Assembly (NCBI RefSeq): GCF_006542355.1
Contig: NZ_CP038141.1
Location: 1,883,501-1,947,500, forward strand
Direction: 5' to 3'
From: Swingsia samuiensis
GTDB lineage: Bacteria; Pseudomonadota; Alphaproteobacteria; Acetobacterales; Acetobacteraceae
DNA length: 64,000 bases
In this document: positions 36,722-44,980 of the stretch, piece by piece
Position numbering within the stretch: the stretch's first letter is position 1
Layout: every line of letters begins with the position of its first letter
Notes under the pieces: generated by a model
Seen by the model: only the letters and a program-made list of their open reading frames with translations
The model's database searches: none
What the model was told of the DNA's origin: nothing
Position numbers and translations under genes: made by a program

Positions 36722-36961
36722 ATGAGCGACATTGCTGATAAGGTGAAGAAAATCGTAGTTGAACACCTCGGCGTTGACGAAAGCAAGGTTACACCAGATG
36801 CATCATTTATCGATGATCTAGGTGCAGACAGCCTTGATACAGTTGAGTTGGTAATGGCTTTTGAAGAAGCTTTTTCTGTTGAAATTCCTGAAGATGCAGC
36901 AGAAAAAATTGCCACAGTAAAAGATGCTATTGATTATATCGAAAAACAAAAAGCTGCTTAA
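36722..36961 (+). CDS. acpP: Acyl carrier protein
   Basis: The 79-residue acidic protein has the phosphopantetheine site GADSLDTVE with Ser37 and matches housekeeping AcpP of alphaproteobacteria in length and sequence. It carries growing acyl chains. ATG 36722 is preferred over an in-frame upstream start at 36701, since the product then begins MSDIADKV as in relatives. A 211-base leader with a two-level hairpin precedes it, and a strong terminator follows, which fits the high, separate expression acpP usually has. Confidence 0.97.
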   Translation: MSDIADKVKKIVVEHLGVDESKVTPDASFIDDLGADSLDTVELVMAFEEAFSVEIPEDAAEKIATVKDAIDYIEKQKAA

Positions 36962-36968
36962 AGAATGA

Positions 36969-36998
36969 AAAAAGGGTCAGTCTTTACTGACCCTTTTT
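36969..36998 (+). terminator. Rho-independent terminator after acpP
   Basis: A perfect stem with GC core GGGTCAGT/ACTGACCC and a CTTT loop (36982-36985) is flanked by A-run and T-run, giving 13 pairs in all. It ends on TTTTT. It may be partial, since fabF downstream is on the same strand. Confidence 0.9.
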
Positions 36999-37091
36999 AT
37001 TCTATTGTGAGATGAAGCTAAAAACGATATATTTCTTACAAAAGAATTAAAAATCGAAAAATAAAGCTATAATGTGAGGCTAGAAGCATCG

Positions 37092-38375
37092 ATGAGCGGG
37101 ACAACAACAAACGGAAGACGTGTCGTCGTCACGGGTATCGGTGTCGTGAGCCCATTAGCGGTAGGCGCAGAACGGACTTGGAAACGCCTAATTGAAGGCC
37201 AGTCTGGTATTCAGCGGATTACACATTTCGATCCTTCTGAGTTGCCTGCCCAAGTTGCAGGGCAAGTCCCTGAAGGCCCAACAGATGAAGGCGGTCTGAC
37301 CTTATCAGATTGGATCCCCACTAAAGATCAGAAGAAGATGGATCGGTTTATCCATCTAGGATTGGTTGCTGCGATTCAAGCAGTTGAAGACTCGGGATGG
37401 AAACCAGAGAGCGAAGATGATCGCTGTGCTACAGGGGTTATGATTGGCTCTGGTATTGGCGGCCTTCAAACGATTTATGAAGGCTCGTTAACGGTTTCGA
37501 GTGGGAAAGCCCGTCGTTTATCACCATTTTTTATCCCTTCGGCATTAATTAATCTGATTTCTGGCCACCTTTCGATCCGGTATGGATTTAAAGGTCCCAA
37601 CCATGCTGCTGTAACCGCTTGTGCAACAGGCGTACATGCGATTGGGGATGCTGCTCGTCTCATTCAGTATGGGGATGCAGATGTCATGATCGCTGGCGGT
37701 GCAGAAGCGGCTATCTGTGCTTTAGGAATTGCTGGTTTCTGTTCAGCAAGAGCCTTATCGACTGGCTCTAATGAGGACCCTACAAAAGCGTCTCGTCCAT
37801 GGGATAAAGACCGTGATGGTTTTGTTATGGGTGAGGGAGCTGGCGTGGTCGTTTTAGAAGAATACGAACATGCTAAACGACGGGGCGCCAAAATTTATGG
37901 CGAAGTCGCCGGCTACGGTTTGTCAGGAGATGCTCATCATATTACGGCGCCAGCAGAAGGGCATGAAGGTGCTTTCCGCGCGATGAAGGCAGCTCTTAAA
38001 AACAGTCATATGGCTCCATCAGACATTGATTATGTGAATGCTCACGGGACATCAACGATGGCTGATGACCTTGAGTTAGAGGCTGTAGAGCGTTTCTTTG
38101 GTGATCATGCGAAGAATTTAGTGATGTCTTCTACAAAATCTTCTATCGGGCATCTTTTAGGCGCTGCTGGCGCGGTAGAGGCAATTTTCTGCTTACAAGC
38201 TATTCGTGATGGGGTCGTTCCTCCAACGTTAAATCTAGAGAACCCTGCCCGTGAGAGCGTGATTGACCGGGTTCCTCTGAAAGCGCAACAAAGAAAAATC
38301 AATGTTGCCTTATCAAATAGCTTTGGTTTTGGCGGGACGAACGCCAGTATTGTATTGAAACGTGTTGAAGATTAA
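37092..38375 (+). CDS. fabF: 3-oxoacyl-ACP synthase II
   Basis: FabF condenses acyl-ACP with malonyl-ACP during elongation. The 427-residue thiolase-fold enzyme starts with RRVVVTGIGVVSP, has the nucleophile Cys in TACATG, the two histidines in NAHGTST and SIGHLLGAAG, and ends in FGFGGTNASIVLK. ATG 37092 gives the normal N-terminus; GTG 37074 is an upstream alternative. It follows acpP after a terminator, so it may have its own promoter in the 130-base gap, and precedes mltG by 18 bases. Confidence 0.96.
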   Translation: MSGTTTNGRRVVVTGIGVVSPLAVGAERTWKRLIEGQSGIQRITHFDPSELPAQVAGQVPEGPTDEGGLTLSDWIPTKDQKKMDRFIHLGLVAAIQAVEDSGWKPESEDDRCATGVMIGSGIGGLQTIYEGSLTVSSGKARRLSPFFIPSALINLISGHLSIRYGFKGPNHAAVTACATGVHAIGDAARLIQYGDADVMIAGGAEAAICALGIAGFCSARALSTGSNEDPTKASRPWDKDRDGFVMGEGAGVVVLEEYEHAKRRGAKIYGEVAGYGLSGDAHHITAPAEGHEGAFRAMKAALKNSHMAPSDIDYVNAHGTSTMADDLELEAVERFFGDHAKNLVMSSTKSSIGHLLGAAGAVEAIFCLQAIRDGVVPPTLNLENPARESVIDRVPLKAQQRKINVALSNSFGFGGTNASIVLKRVED

Positions 38376-38393
38376 TGTGGGTGTATTAAACTA

Positions 38394-39440
38394 ATGCCAG
38401 AAGACCAATTGGAAGAAGATGAAGAAGTAAAAAAGCCACTTCTTCCTCCTAAGTTTGGTCGTAAGGCATTATTTTTTTTAGCCCCAGTATTTGTAATTAT
38501 CGCTGGTATGGCTGGTTATGGTCATTATACTGACCCCGGCCCATTACCAGAGAATAAAGTATTTGTTGTGCCTCACGGCAGTAATTTAACTGTTGTTGAG
38601 GCTCTGCAAGGGGCTGGAATAGTCTCTCCAACGTGGACATCGCGTGTTTTTTTTCGCGGCGCAGCTTTTATAACTCATAAAGAGGGGTCCATACACGCGG
38701 CGGAGTTTCAATTTCCTGCGCATGTTTCTATGGCGCATGTTTTAGAAATTTTGCGTCATGGAAAGCCTATCTCGCATCAATTAACTATTCCTGAAGGAAT
38801 TACGTCTAAAAAAATTGTAGACATAATAAATAATGCGCCTTTTTTATCTGGAAAATTGACGGAAATTCAAGAAGGAACAGTTTTTCCTCAAACGCTAGCG
38901 TATGTTTTGGGAACACCCAGACAAAGCATTGTGGAGCGCTTGCATAGCATTATGGAGAAAAATCTTAATGATGCTTGGAATAAGCGAGATATGCTTGCGT
39001 TGGATGGATTAGTTCAAACACCACAAGATTTGTTAATTATTGCTTCGTTGATTGAGAAAGAAACAGCTCTGCCGAATGAAAGGCCAAGGGTTGCGCGTGT
39101 TTTTTTGAATCGTTTAAAACTTGGCATGCGGTTACAGACCGATCCAACTGTGATATATGGTTTAAGCGATGGGAGTGGGGTGTTAGATCATCCCCTTACG
39201 CATGCTGATCTGATGACCCCTAATCCTTATAATACATATTTAGAAACAGGATTACCGCCAGGGCCAATTTGTGCGCCCAGTAAAAGTTCTCTATTCGCAG
39301 CAGCCCACCCTGCTGATGGTAAGGAATTATATTTTGTTGCAAATGGGAATGGAGGACATAATTTTTCAGAAAATTTAAAAGAACAAAATAATAATATCCG
39401 AGCCTATCACCATAAAGTTTTGTCCTCAGGTAGTCATTAG
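38394..39440 (+). CDS. mltG: Endolytic murein transglycosylase MltG
   Basis: MltG (YceG family) cleaves nascent glycan strands and sets their length. The 348-residue protein has an acidic cytoplasmic N-terminus, one membrane helix (about residues 26-43) and a periplasmic YceG domain with the catalytic Glu in IASLIEKETALP and the motifs LQTDPTVIYGL and NTYLETGLPPGPI. The fabF-mltG order is conserved in alphaproteobacteria. A weak inverted repeat downstream (39444-39469) lies between it and the convergent SYLF gene. Confidence 0.95.
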   Translation: MPEDQLEEDEEVKKPLLPPKFGRKALFFLAPVFVIIAGMAGYGHYTDPGPLPENKVFVVPHGSNLTVVEALQGAGIVSPTWTSRVFFRGAAFITHKEGSIHAAEFQFPAHVSMAHVLEILRHGKPISHQLTIPEGITSKKIVDIINNAPFLSGKLTEIQEGTVFPQTLAYVLGTPRQSIVERLHSIMEKNLNDAWNKRDMLALDGLVQTPQDLLIIASLIEKETALPNERPRVARVFLNRLKLGMRLQTDPTVIYGLSDGSGVLDHPLTHADLMTPNPYNTYLETGLPPGPICAPSKSSLFAAAHPADGKELYFVANGNGGHNFSENLKEQNNNIRAYHHKVLSSGSH

Positions 39441-39443
39441 CTT

Positions 39444-39469
39444 CTCCCCCAATCTATTAATTGGGAGAG
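39444..39469. terminator. Possible terminator between mltG and the SYLF lipoprotein
   Basis: Ten-base arms (39444-39453 with 39460-39469) pair with one mismatch around a CTATTA loop, in the 44-base gap between convergent stops. No clear T-run follows on either strand, so the call is tentative. Confidence 0.4.
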
Positions 39470-39484
39470 AGCCCTATCAATCGC

Positions 39485-40333
39485 TTATCGGTGACGATGT
39501 TGAATAGGTGCTAAAGATTGACTGGTAATGCTTGATCTCTGCGTAGACGGCGCATTGTCTTGTACTGGGTCAATATTCGTTTCTGACGTGTTGGCGGAAG
39601 CCGTTGAAGCACTCGCATTGGATGCCGCAGGTAGTTTAGCGGCGTTCATCATAGCGCGGCGCAAAGGGTCTGCGGCAGGGTTATTCACCCTCATCGTTAT
39701 AATAATATCTTCAGGGCCAACACTTTGGTTGTAGTAGGCACGGTTTGCACCACTATCCGATGTTAGCTTTGAACCACCTATCGCTGCACCTGCATACAGT
39801 CCTTGGGCTTTTTGAGCTGCGTAGATGTCTGTATTTTTTGCTCCAGCGGTACTGTCTTCAAGGCCTGTGCCAATGGATGCGAAAGAAGCAGAGGCCGAAG
39901 CATCAAACTTGAATTGGCTATCTAATAGAGCCTGAATGCCACGCTTGGACATAATGAAGAAGATGAGCTCTTCATTTTGAACCCCTAGTTGCAGGCCGAA
40001 AGAACCAGAGTGTAGGCGGTAAAAAGCAGGGTCTGACCAAGAACCACGAGCATCACGGCTCATAAGCACGCATCGACCGCCCGAACCACCAAAAGCGATA
40101 GACATATTAAAGATCGATGGGCAGATCATGACGGCTTTTGCTTGGGCCAACAGCTTCTGGGAGCGAGAGTTGGCGGTTGTCTTAGCAAATAGATCCTGCA
40201 CAGCCAGCGTCGCATGATCAACTGTGATTTGCTGATCACTTGCTGTTGTTTGAGGTTCATTCGAGCAGGCGGTGAGTACTGACAATCCAACAGTTAGAAG
40301 AGTTGTTGAACGAAAAAGACCAGATAAGGTCAT
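39485..40333 (-). CDS. SYLF-domain (YSC84-like) lipoprotein
   Basis: The 282-residue product has a lipoprotein signal with lipobox LTAC (Cys about 24) and a SYLF/YSC84 lipid-binding domain (about residues 40-220), with KAVMICPSIF, GGSGGRCVLMSRD and LGVQNEELIFFIMSKRGIQAL. The C-terminal 50 residues are low in complexity (A, S, N, T-rich) and may be a surface or linker tail. SYLF domains bind phosphoinositides in eukaryotes; bacterial lipoproteins of this type have no settled role. ATG 40333 has AAAGG seven bases upstream; in-frame ATG codons further up lack support. Confidence 0.85.
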   Translation of the reverse strand: MTLSGLFRSTTLLTVGLSVLTACSNEPQTTASDQQITVDHATLAVQDLFAKTTANSRSQKLLAQAKAVMICPSIFNMSIAFGGSGGRCVLMSRDARGSWSDPAFYRLHSGSFGLQLGVQNEELIFFIMSKRGIQALLDSQFKFDASASASFASIGTGLEDSTAGAKNTDIYAAQKAQGLYAGAAIGGSKLTSDSGANRAYYNQSVGPEDIIITMRVNNPAADPLRRAMMNAAKLPAASNASASTASANTSETNIDPVQDNAPSTQRSSITSQSLAPIQHRHR

Positions 40334-40409
40334 GGGATTACCTTTTAACATATTTAATTCATGCGAGTGTAACAGACATTCCAAGAATACGTATAATGTC
40401 GGAATGCGT

Positions 40410-41198
40410 TTAAAATTTAACGTTCACTGCTTGGGATAAGGCTTCAGAAATACCGGGTGCTGCAGCCAATATGGTAGCGCCTCCTGTTAATCCACCTGTC
40501 TGAAGGAAGGGTGAGGTACGTGCTCCTGCCTCTTCAAGGATAATGAGGGCAGCTGCAACATCCCATAGTTGAATAACGATTTCTAGGTATCCATCGCTTC
40601 TGCCACAGGCAACATCAGCCAGAGCGAGCGCGCCAGAACCACCGGAGCGAGGCATGGCACCTAACGACATGATTGCATTAATTTTTTCTTGAAATAACTC
40701 TGTTGAAACACGGCTCGACCATCCCATTTCAATCATGGATTCTTGTGGATTAGAAATAGGGGATGCTTGAATGCGTTTTCCATTAAGAAAAGCACCATAG
40801 CCTTTGCGGGCTGTAAAGACTTCTTGGAGAGCAGGAGCATTAATAACGCCGGCCACCGGGGTATCTTGTTCTAAAAGGCCAAGAGAGACACACCAGCGGT
40901 CTCTGCCTCGGGCAAAATTAGATGTTCCATCAATGGGGTCAATTACCCAGCGGAAACGACCTTGGCGTGTAAGGCCGCCTTCTTCTCCTTGAAAGCCATC
41001 CTCTGGAAAGAGCTCTTGAATACGTTGGCTCACTAAAGCTTCGACAGCACCATCTGCTTCTGTAAGATAGTCTTGTCTGCCTTTAAGTGTTCCAGTCGGG
41101 CCACCTGGAGGAGGACGCATGGATAGAGCGAGTGCTGCCGCATCACTGACAACACTTCGAGCGGCTTCTAAGCGAACAGCAATTGGGTCAAAACTCAT
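40410..41198 (-). CDS. suhB: Inositol monophosphatase family protein
   Basis: The 262-residue protein has the metal-dependent sugar phosphatase motifs: EEGG at about 74-77, DPIDGTSNFARG at about 88-99 and WDVAAALIILEEAGA near the C-terminus. The family includes SuhB, which hydrolyses inositol-1-phosphate and also acts in rRNA antitermination, as well as CysQ and histidinol-phosphatase types. The gene name is therefore provisional. It neighbours the sphingolipid-like island and a GINT1-like gene, so an inositol-related role is conceivable. Start ATG 41198 has AGGA a few bases upstream. Confidence 0.85.
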   Translation of the reverse strand: MSFDPIAVRLEAARSVVSDAAALALSMRPPPGGPTGTLKGRQDYLTEADGAVEALVSQRIQELFPEDGFQGEEGGLTRQGRFRWVIDPIDGTSNFARGRDRWCVSLGLLEQDTPVAGVINAPALQEVFTARKGYGAFLNGKRIQASPISNPQESMIEMGWSSRVSTELFQEKINAIMSLGAMPRSGGSGALALADVACGRSDGYLEIVIQLWDVAAALIILEEAGARTSPFLQTGGLTGGATILAAAPGISEALSQAVNVKF

Positions 41199-41477
41199 AT
41201 ATATCCTATTTCGTATGATGAGTTGTTTGAGAGAACGTTATGATTGTCATAAGGTATTCTGCTGACAACTCCTTTAAGAAGAAGTAGCATAATTTCGTTA
41301 GCGATTGTGTATTAATACGCATCATTGCTTTTAAGTCTTCATCTTAAGCGTTATCTGCTGTGCTACGTTAAGTCTCATTTTTGGGATAAAGATCACAAAG
41401 TTATATGACGATATGTCATTTGGAGTGCATCTTTTCTTTGATATTGTGATGTTGTTTTATGCTTAGAGGAGGTCAGT

Positions 41478-42365
41478 ATGCCGTTTTTGCGTACAGATCA
41501 TTGGCGATGTGCTATTATCCATGCTCCATTAGCTGAGTTGCTTCGTGCGGGAAGCTTGAATGGATTTCAGGTCACAACTTTACCTGATATTGGCGACCAT
41601 CGGTTTTTGGCTGATCCATTTGGTATTTGGCGTGATGGGCGGCTGTATATTTTTGCAGAAGCGTATGATTATCGGAACCCTAAAGGGGTTATAGAAGTAC
41701 TGATTTATGATCGTGATGGCACTTTGTTAACACGTGAGGAAGTGCTGAGCGAAGAATGGCATTTGTCATATCCATATGTTTTTGAACATGATGGTGAAAT
41801 TTTCTTATTACCAGAAGCACATGCCTCTGAGCGTTTATCCCTCTATCGGGCTAAAAATTTTCCGTTTGCTTGGGAACGTGTTGAGGAATTTAATTTTCCG
41901 ATAGGGGCTGTGGATGCCACTCCGCTTCATTATGCAGGGCGCTGGTGGATGTTTTGGACACCTCCTGAAAAATCAAGCCGACAGGATACGTTGAATATTT
42001 CTGTAGCGGATAATTTGATGGGGCCTTGGAAATCATTAGGGCTTTTTTTGAAAGACCGAGCAGGGGCACGTCCTGGAGGATCCCCTGTTGTGGTTGATGG
42101 CGAAATCTTTTTGCCTACGCAGGATTGTCGGGAGACATATGGCCGGGGAATTCGTCTTTTGAAGGTCGAAGGGCTGGACGGGGACTATCCGAAGGTAACT
42201 CCGGATGTACCTTTAGAGCCCCCAGCTGTTTTACGTAATCGCTTTCCTGATGGTTTCCACACGCTTTCTGCTGCTGGTCAGGTGACGTTAATTGATGTTA
42301 AGCGGATTGGGATTGGTCCAAAACGGGACTTGATGAATATGAAGCGTCGTCTTTTAAAACGTTAA
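41478..42365 (+). CDS. GINT1 N-terminal-like beta-propeller protein (putative glycan/lipid-modifying enzyme)
   Basis: The 295-residue protein resembles the N-terminal five-bladed propeller domain of plant glucosamine inositolphosphorylceramide transferase 1 and its bacterial relatives: FLADPFGIW, LYIFAEAYDY, HLSYPYVFEHDGEIFLLPE and GGSPVV motifs, a layout also seen in GH43-like proteins. In other bacteria this domain is often fused to a formyltransferase; here it stands alone. No signal peptide is present. A strong AGAGGAGG lies five bases before ATG 41478. The 279-base upstream gap contains a perfect ATGAC/GTCAT inverted repeat (41405-41419). Its 3' end overlaps the convergent GT4 gene by 68 bases. 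Catalytic activity is unproven. Confidence 0.65.
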   Translation: MPFLRTDHWRCAIIHAPLAELLRAGSLNGFQVTTLPDIGDHRFLADPFGIWRDGRLYIFAEAYDYRNPKGVIEVLIYDRDGTLLTREEVLSEEWHLSYPYVFEHDGEIFLLPEAHASERLSLYRAKNFPFAWERVEEFNFPIGAVDATPLHYAGRWWMFWTPPEKSSRQDTLNISVADNLMGPWKSLGLFLKDRAGARPGGSPVVVDGEIFLPTQDCRETYGRGIRLLKVEGLDGDYPKVTPDVPLEPPAVLRNRFPDGFHTLSAAGQVTLIDVKRIGIGPKRDLMNMKRRLLKR

Positions 42366-43431
42366 ATCCCGGGATTTGATTAATGGCTTCGTGACCGTGT
42401 TTTATAAACGCTTCAGGGCCGAAGCGTTTAAAGACACGTTGTCTTGATTGCCTCCCCATCAACTGTAATTTTTCAGGTGTTTGGAGCAGTTTTGCAAGAG
42501 CGGCGGCTAAAGCCGGGGCGTTATTAAAAGGAACGATTATTCCTGAACGGCCATCATCGACAGTTTGTGGAATTTCTCCTGCAGGTGTTGCGATGATCGG
42601 TAAGGCACATGACATTGCTTCATGTGCTGCAACACACATTCCTTCCCAATGTGAAGGTTGTACATAGAGATGAAGGCTGGAGAGAAAAGAAAAAGGCTCA
42701 TCACAATGCCCAACAAACTGCACGGGCAGTTTCTTTTCGGAGACTATTTTCTCTAGCTTTTCACGTTCGGGTCCATCTCCTGCGAAAAGTAGCTCAAACT
42801 TGGGGAGGTTGGGGTGGTCTTTGAGGAGATGAATGGCCTCACAGAGTATGTCATAGCCTTTAACGGGATGCAGCCTGCCTAAAGAACCGATGCGAATGGG
42901 TTCCTGATCGTTATATGGTTTGGCAATGGGGGCAGAGGGATCTGCTCTAAAAATGGGCCAATAGGTAAGGTTATTTTTTAGATTAAGGGCTTTGCGTGTA
43001 AAATCTTCTACACTGGGAGAGTCTGCTATCCATAGAGCCGTGCGCTTACATAAGAGTTTGAGTAAAAGCGCATTGCTTGGTTTGAGACGAGCCGAATGTT
43101 GCCAATGAACGATGGGCAGGTTCATTTTATTTGCGACTATTTGCCCCAATAAGGCGGCTCTCGTTAAAGAAGTCCAAATAAGATCAGGTTGAAATTCTTT
43201 TAATTCGTGCTTGAGCCACTGAAGGGCTGAGAAATGATCTTTAAGGGAACCTGTCCTTACTCGATAAGGAATATGATGGCGCTCAAGGTGCGGTATTGCT
43301 AGGCCATTTCGTTTCTCTAGTCCGAAAACGGTAACATCTCCGCCGCGTGCACGAATAAGAGAAACAATATTAGGGATTGGAAGTTGAGCTCCCCCACATT
43401 CAAGGGAGTTTATAATATAAGCTATTTTCAT
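42298..43431 (-). CDS. GT4-family glycosyltransferase
   Basis: The 377-residue GT-B enzyme begins with an N-terminal acceptor domain (KIAYIINSLECGGAQ) and has the GT4 donor-site E-x7-E in EGMCVAAHEAMSCALPIIAT. IGSLGRLHPVKGYD marks the second Rossmann domain. Such enzymes add sugars to lipids or polysaccharides in the cytoplasm. It is the last gene of an operon with a nucleotidyltransferase (ATGA overlap), a hydroxylase and two Lpt-type permeases, which suggests a glycolipid acceptor. The C-terminal 15 residues are Ser-rich and lie in the overlap with the convergent GINT1-like gene. Confidence 0.85.
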   Translation of the reverse strand: MKIAYIINSLECGGAQLPIPNIVSLIRARGGDVTVFGLEKRNGLAIPHLERHHIPYRVRTGSLKDHFSALQWLKHELKEFQPDLIWTSLTRAALLGQIVANKMNLPIVHWQHSARLKPSNALLLKLLCKRTALWIADSPSVEDFTRKALNLKNNLTYWPIFRADPSAPIAKPYNDQEPIRIGSLGRLHPVKGYDILCEAIHLLKDHPNLPKFELLFAGDGPEREKLEKIVSEKKLPVQFVGHCDEPFSFLSSLHLYVQPSHWEGMCVAAHEAMSCALPIIATPAGEIPQTVDDGRSGIIVPFNNAPALAAALAKLLQTPEKLQLMGRQSRQRVFKRFGPEAFIKHGHEAINQIPGFNVLKDDASYSSSPVLDQSQSA

Positions 43432-44183
43432 AAGGAACGCTGCGAAAGAATGTTTTGAACTAAATAAAAATCGGAAGGCTTATCAACGTCCACAGCAGCT
43501 CTACCATCAGAGAGTGGGACCAAGCGAATTTTTGCCCCGGTTAATTTTTCTATACGTCGATATAGGGACTGGCTATCAAGACGTCTAGTCAGAGCACGGA
43601 GAAGTGTTCCCCATCCCAATGTTTTTGCCATTTTCAAAGGGTGTTTTCGGTTTTTTTGCAAGTCTTTCCAAAGGGCAACAACAGCAGAAGCTTTGTCTGT
43701 TTTCATTAAAAAAAGATTACACCCTGAGAAAGTCATATCGGACAAATGGATATATGTTCTTTTGGTGTGTGGAACATCACGTTCGATCGTAGATTTGAGG
43801 GCGATTGCTGCAGCGAGATCACAATCAGGCGCGTTATTTATAAATTCTGAAATCCATTCAGAGCGTAATAAGGCGTGGTCTGCTGTTGTTATCAAGCATG
43901 GGGTGCCGAGGGTTTTTAACCCGTCATAGACGCTTTCGCTAGGGGATGGGAGTGAAGGTAAGATATGCAGAGCAGGGAAATCTGATTTTATAAGATCAGG
44001 CGCTTCGATGCTAACAGTAATAGACCCGAGTTCAGTTGCTGCCTGAAGGGCATTCAGAACGCGCGAAAGCATAGACTGCCCATGGATAGGCAGCAATGCT
44101 TTGTGGGAGACACCCCCTAATTTTGCTAAGGGGTCGTGTTCTCCATCACGGGAGCCAGCTAAAACGAGAACAGGAAGCTTCAC
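43428..44183 (-). CDS. NTP-transferase domain (MobA/sugar nucleotidyltransferase-like) protein
   Basis: The 251-residue protein has a GT-A nucleotidyltransferase fold: LVLAGSRDGEHDPLAK near the N-terminus, KALLPIHGQSMLSRVLNAL with the binding Lys, and TTADHALL as the metal-binding D-x-H place. It probably transfers a nucleotide to a phosphorylated head-group precursor. The start is GTG 44183, which overlaps the hydroxylase stop. Position within an operon for lipid modification suggests it activates a sugar or head group used by the neighbouring GT4 or kinase products. The substrate is unknown. Confidence 0.75.
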   Translation of the reverse strand: MKLPVLVLAGSRDGEHDPLAKLGGVSHKALLPIHGQSMLSRVLNALQAATELGSITVSIEAPDLIKSDFPALHILPSLPSPSESVYDGLKTLGTPCLITTADHALLRSEWISEFINNAPDCDLAAAIALKSTIERDVPHTKRTYIHLSDMTFSGCNLFLMKTDKASAVVALWKDLQKNRKHPLKMAKTLGWGTLLRALTRRLDSQSLYRRIEKLTGAKIRLVPLSDGRAAVDVDKPSDFYLVQNILSQRSL

Positions 44184-44980
44184 GCTGCGTGGCTATTTTG
44201 ATTTGCAGATTGTCGAGCTGAGTCAGGGCGGTCTTTCGGAGGAGCGCCAGTTAACTTCATGACCCAAGGAAAGCGTTTGGCCTCTTCGAGATCATAACCC
44301 AGATTAAAGACGTTTTTGCTACGCAGACGCTCCCGGGATTCTTTATAAAAGCTTCCAAAAATACGGTCAGGAACGTAGTTGGTAATACCATAATTACCGT
44401 TTTCATCATGAAAATGATGCAAGACATGAAGCTGTTTTATATGAGCAACCCATTTCCATTTGGGTTTATAAGCTAAATGTTGAATGCAATGGAAGAATTC
44501 GTAAATACAGGTCATAACGAGTGCTGTTGCAAAAGCAGATAATGCGCCTCCCCATCCATTAATCAGATATCCAACAGGCATTGTAATGATTGCCATTGTT
44601 GGAACGGTATTTAGGGGAGAACCAAACAGCACATCAAGCAGGTGAGGGTCTTGGTGGTGGTCAAAATGAATGCGTTTCCAGAGGCTTGCGGTCCAATGGT
44701 TCCGGTAAAGCCAACGGCCATGCAGAATGTAACGATGGATAAGGTACCAAGCGAGCGGGTAAATTGCGATAACCGTTGGGATGGTTAAGAAGCTTTTCCA
44801 TAGAGGATGAGACAGATACACCCCGCTAATCGTTGAGGCGATAATGAGGGCGAAATAAAATAAAATAGTTGGATAAGTAAGGTAAGCGAACCACAATTGA
44901 GGGAGAGACATTTTCCCCAGATCAAAACTACGGCCCGTTCGAATAGCTGACATATTATGCCATGGTTTAGACTTGCTCAT
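44180..44980 (-). CDS. Fatty acid hydroxylase superfamily membrane enzyme
   Basis: The 266-residue protein has four or five hydrophobic segments and the histidine clusters of the sterol desaturase/fatty acid hydroxylase superfamily: HRYILH, HFDHH, HCIQH and HVLHHFH, which bind a di-iron centre. Superfamily members include ceramide fatty acid 2-hydroxylases (FA2H/Scs7) and sphingoid base hydroxylases. In the sphingolipid island the likely substrate is a ceramide acyl chain or long-chain base. Ceramides of acetic acid bacteria have been reported to carry 2-hydroxypalmitate, which fits. It overlaps the genes on both sides by four bases. Confidence 0.85.
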   Translation of the reverse strand: MSKSKPWHNMSAIRTGRSFDLGKMSLPQLWFAYLTYPTILFYFALIIASTISGVYLSHPLWKSFLTIPTVIAIYPLAWYLIHRYILHGRWLYRNHWTASLWKRIHFDHHQDPHLLDVLFGSPLNTVPTMAIITMPVGYLINGWGGALSAFATALVMTCIYEFFHCIQHLAYKPKWKWVAHIKQLHVLHHFHDENGNYGITNYVPDRIFGSFYKESRERLRSKNVFNLGYDLEEAKRFPWVMKLTGAPPKDRPDSARQSANQNSHAA

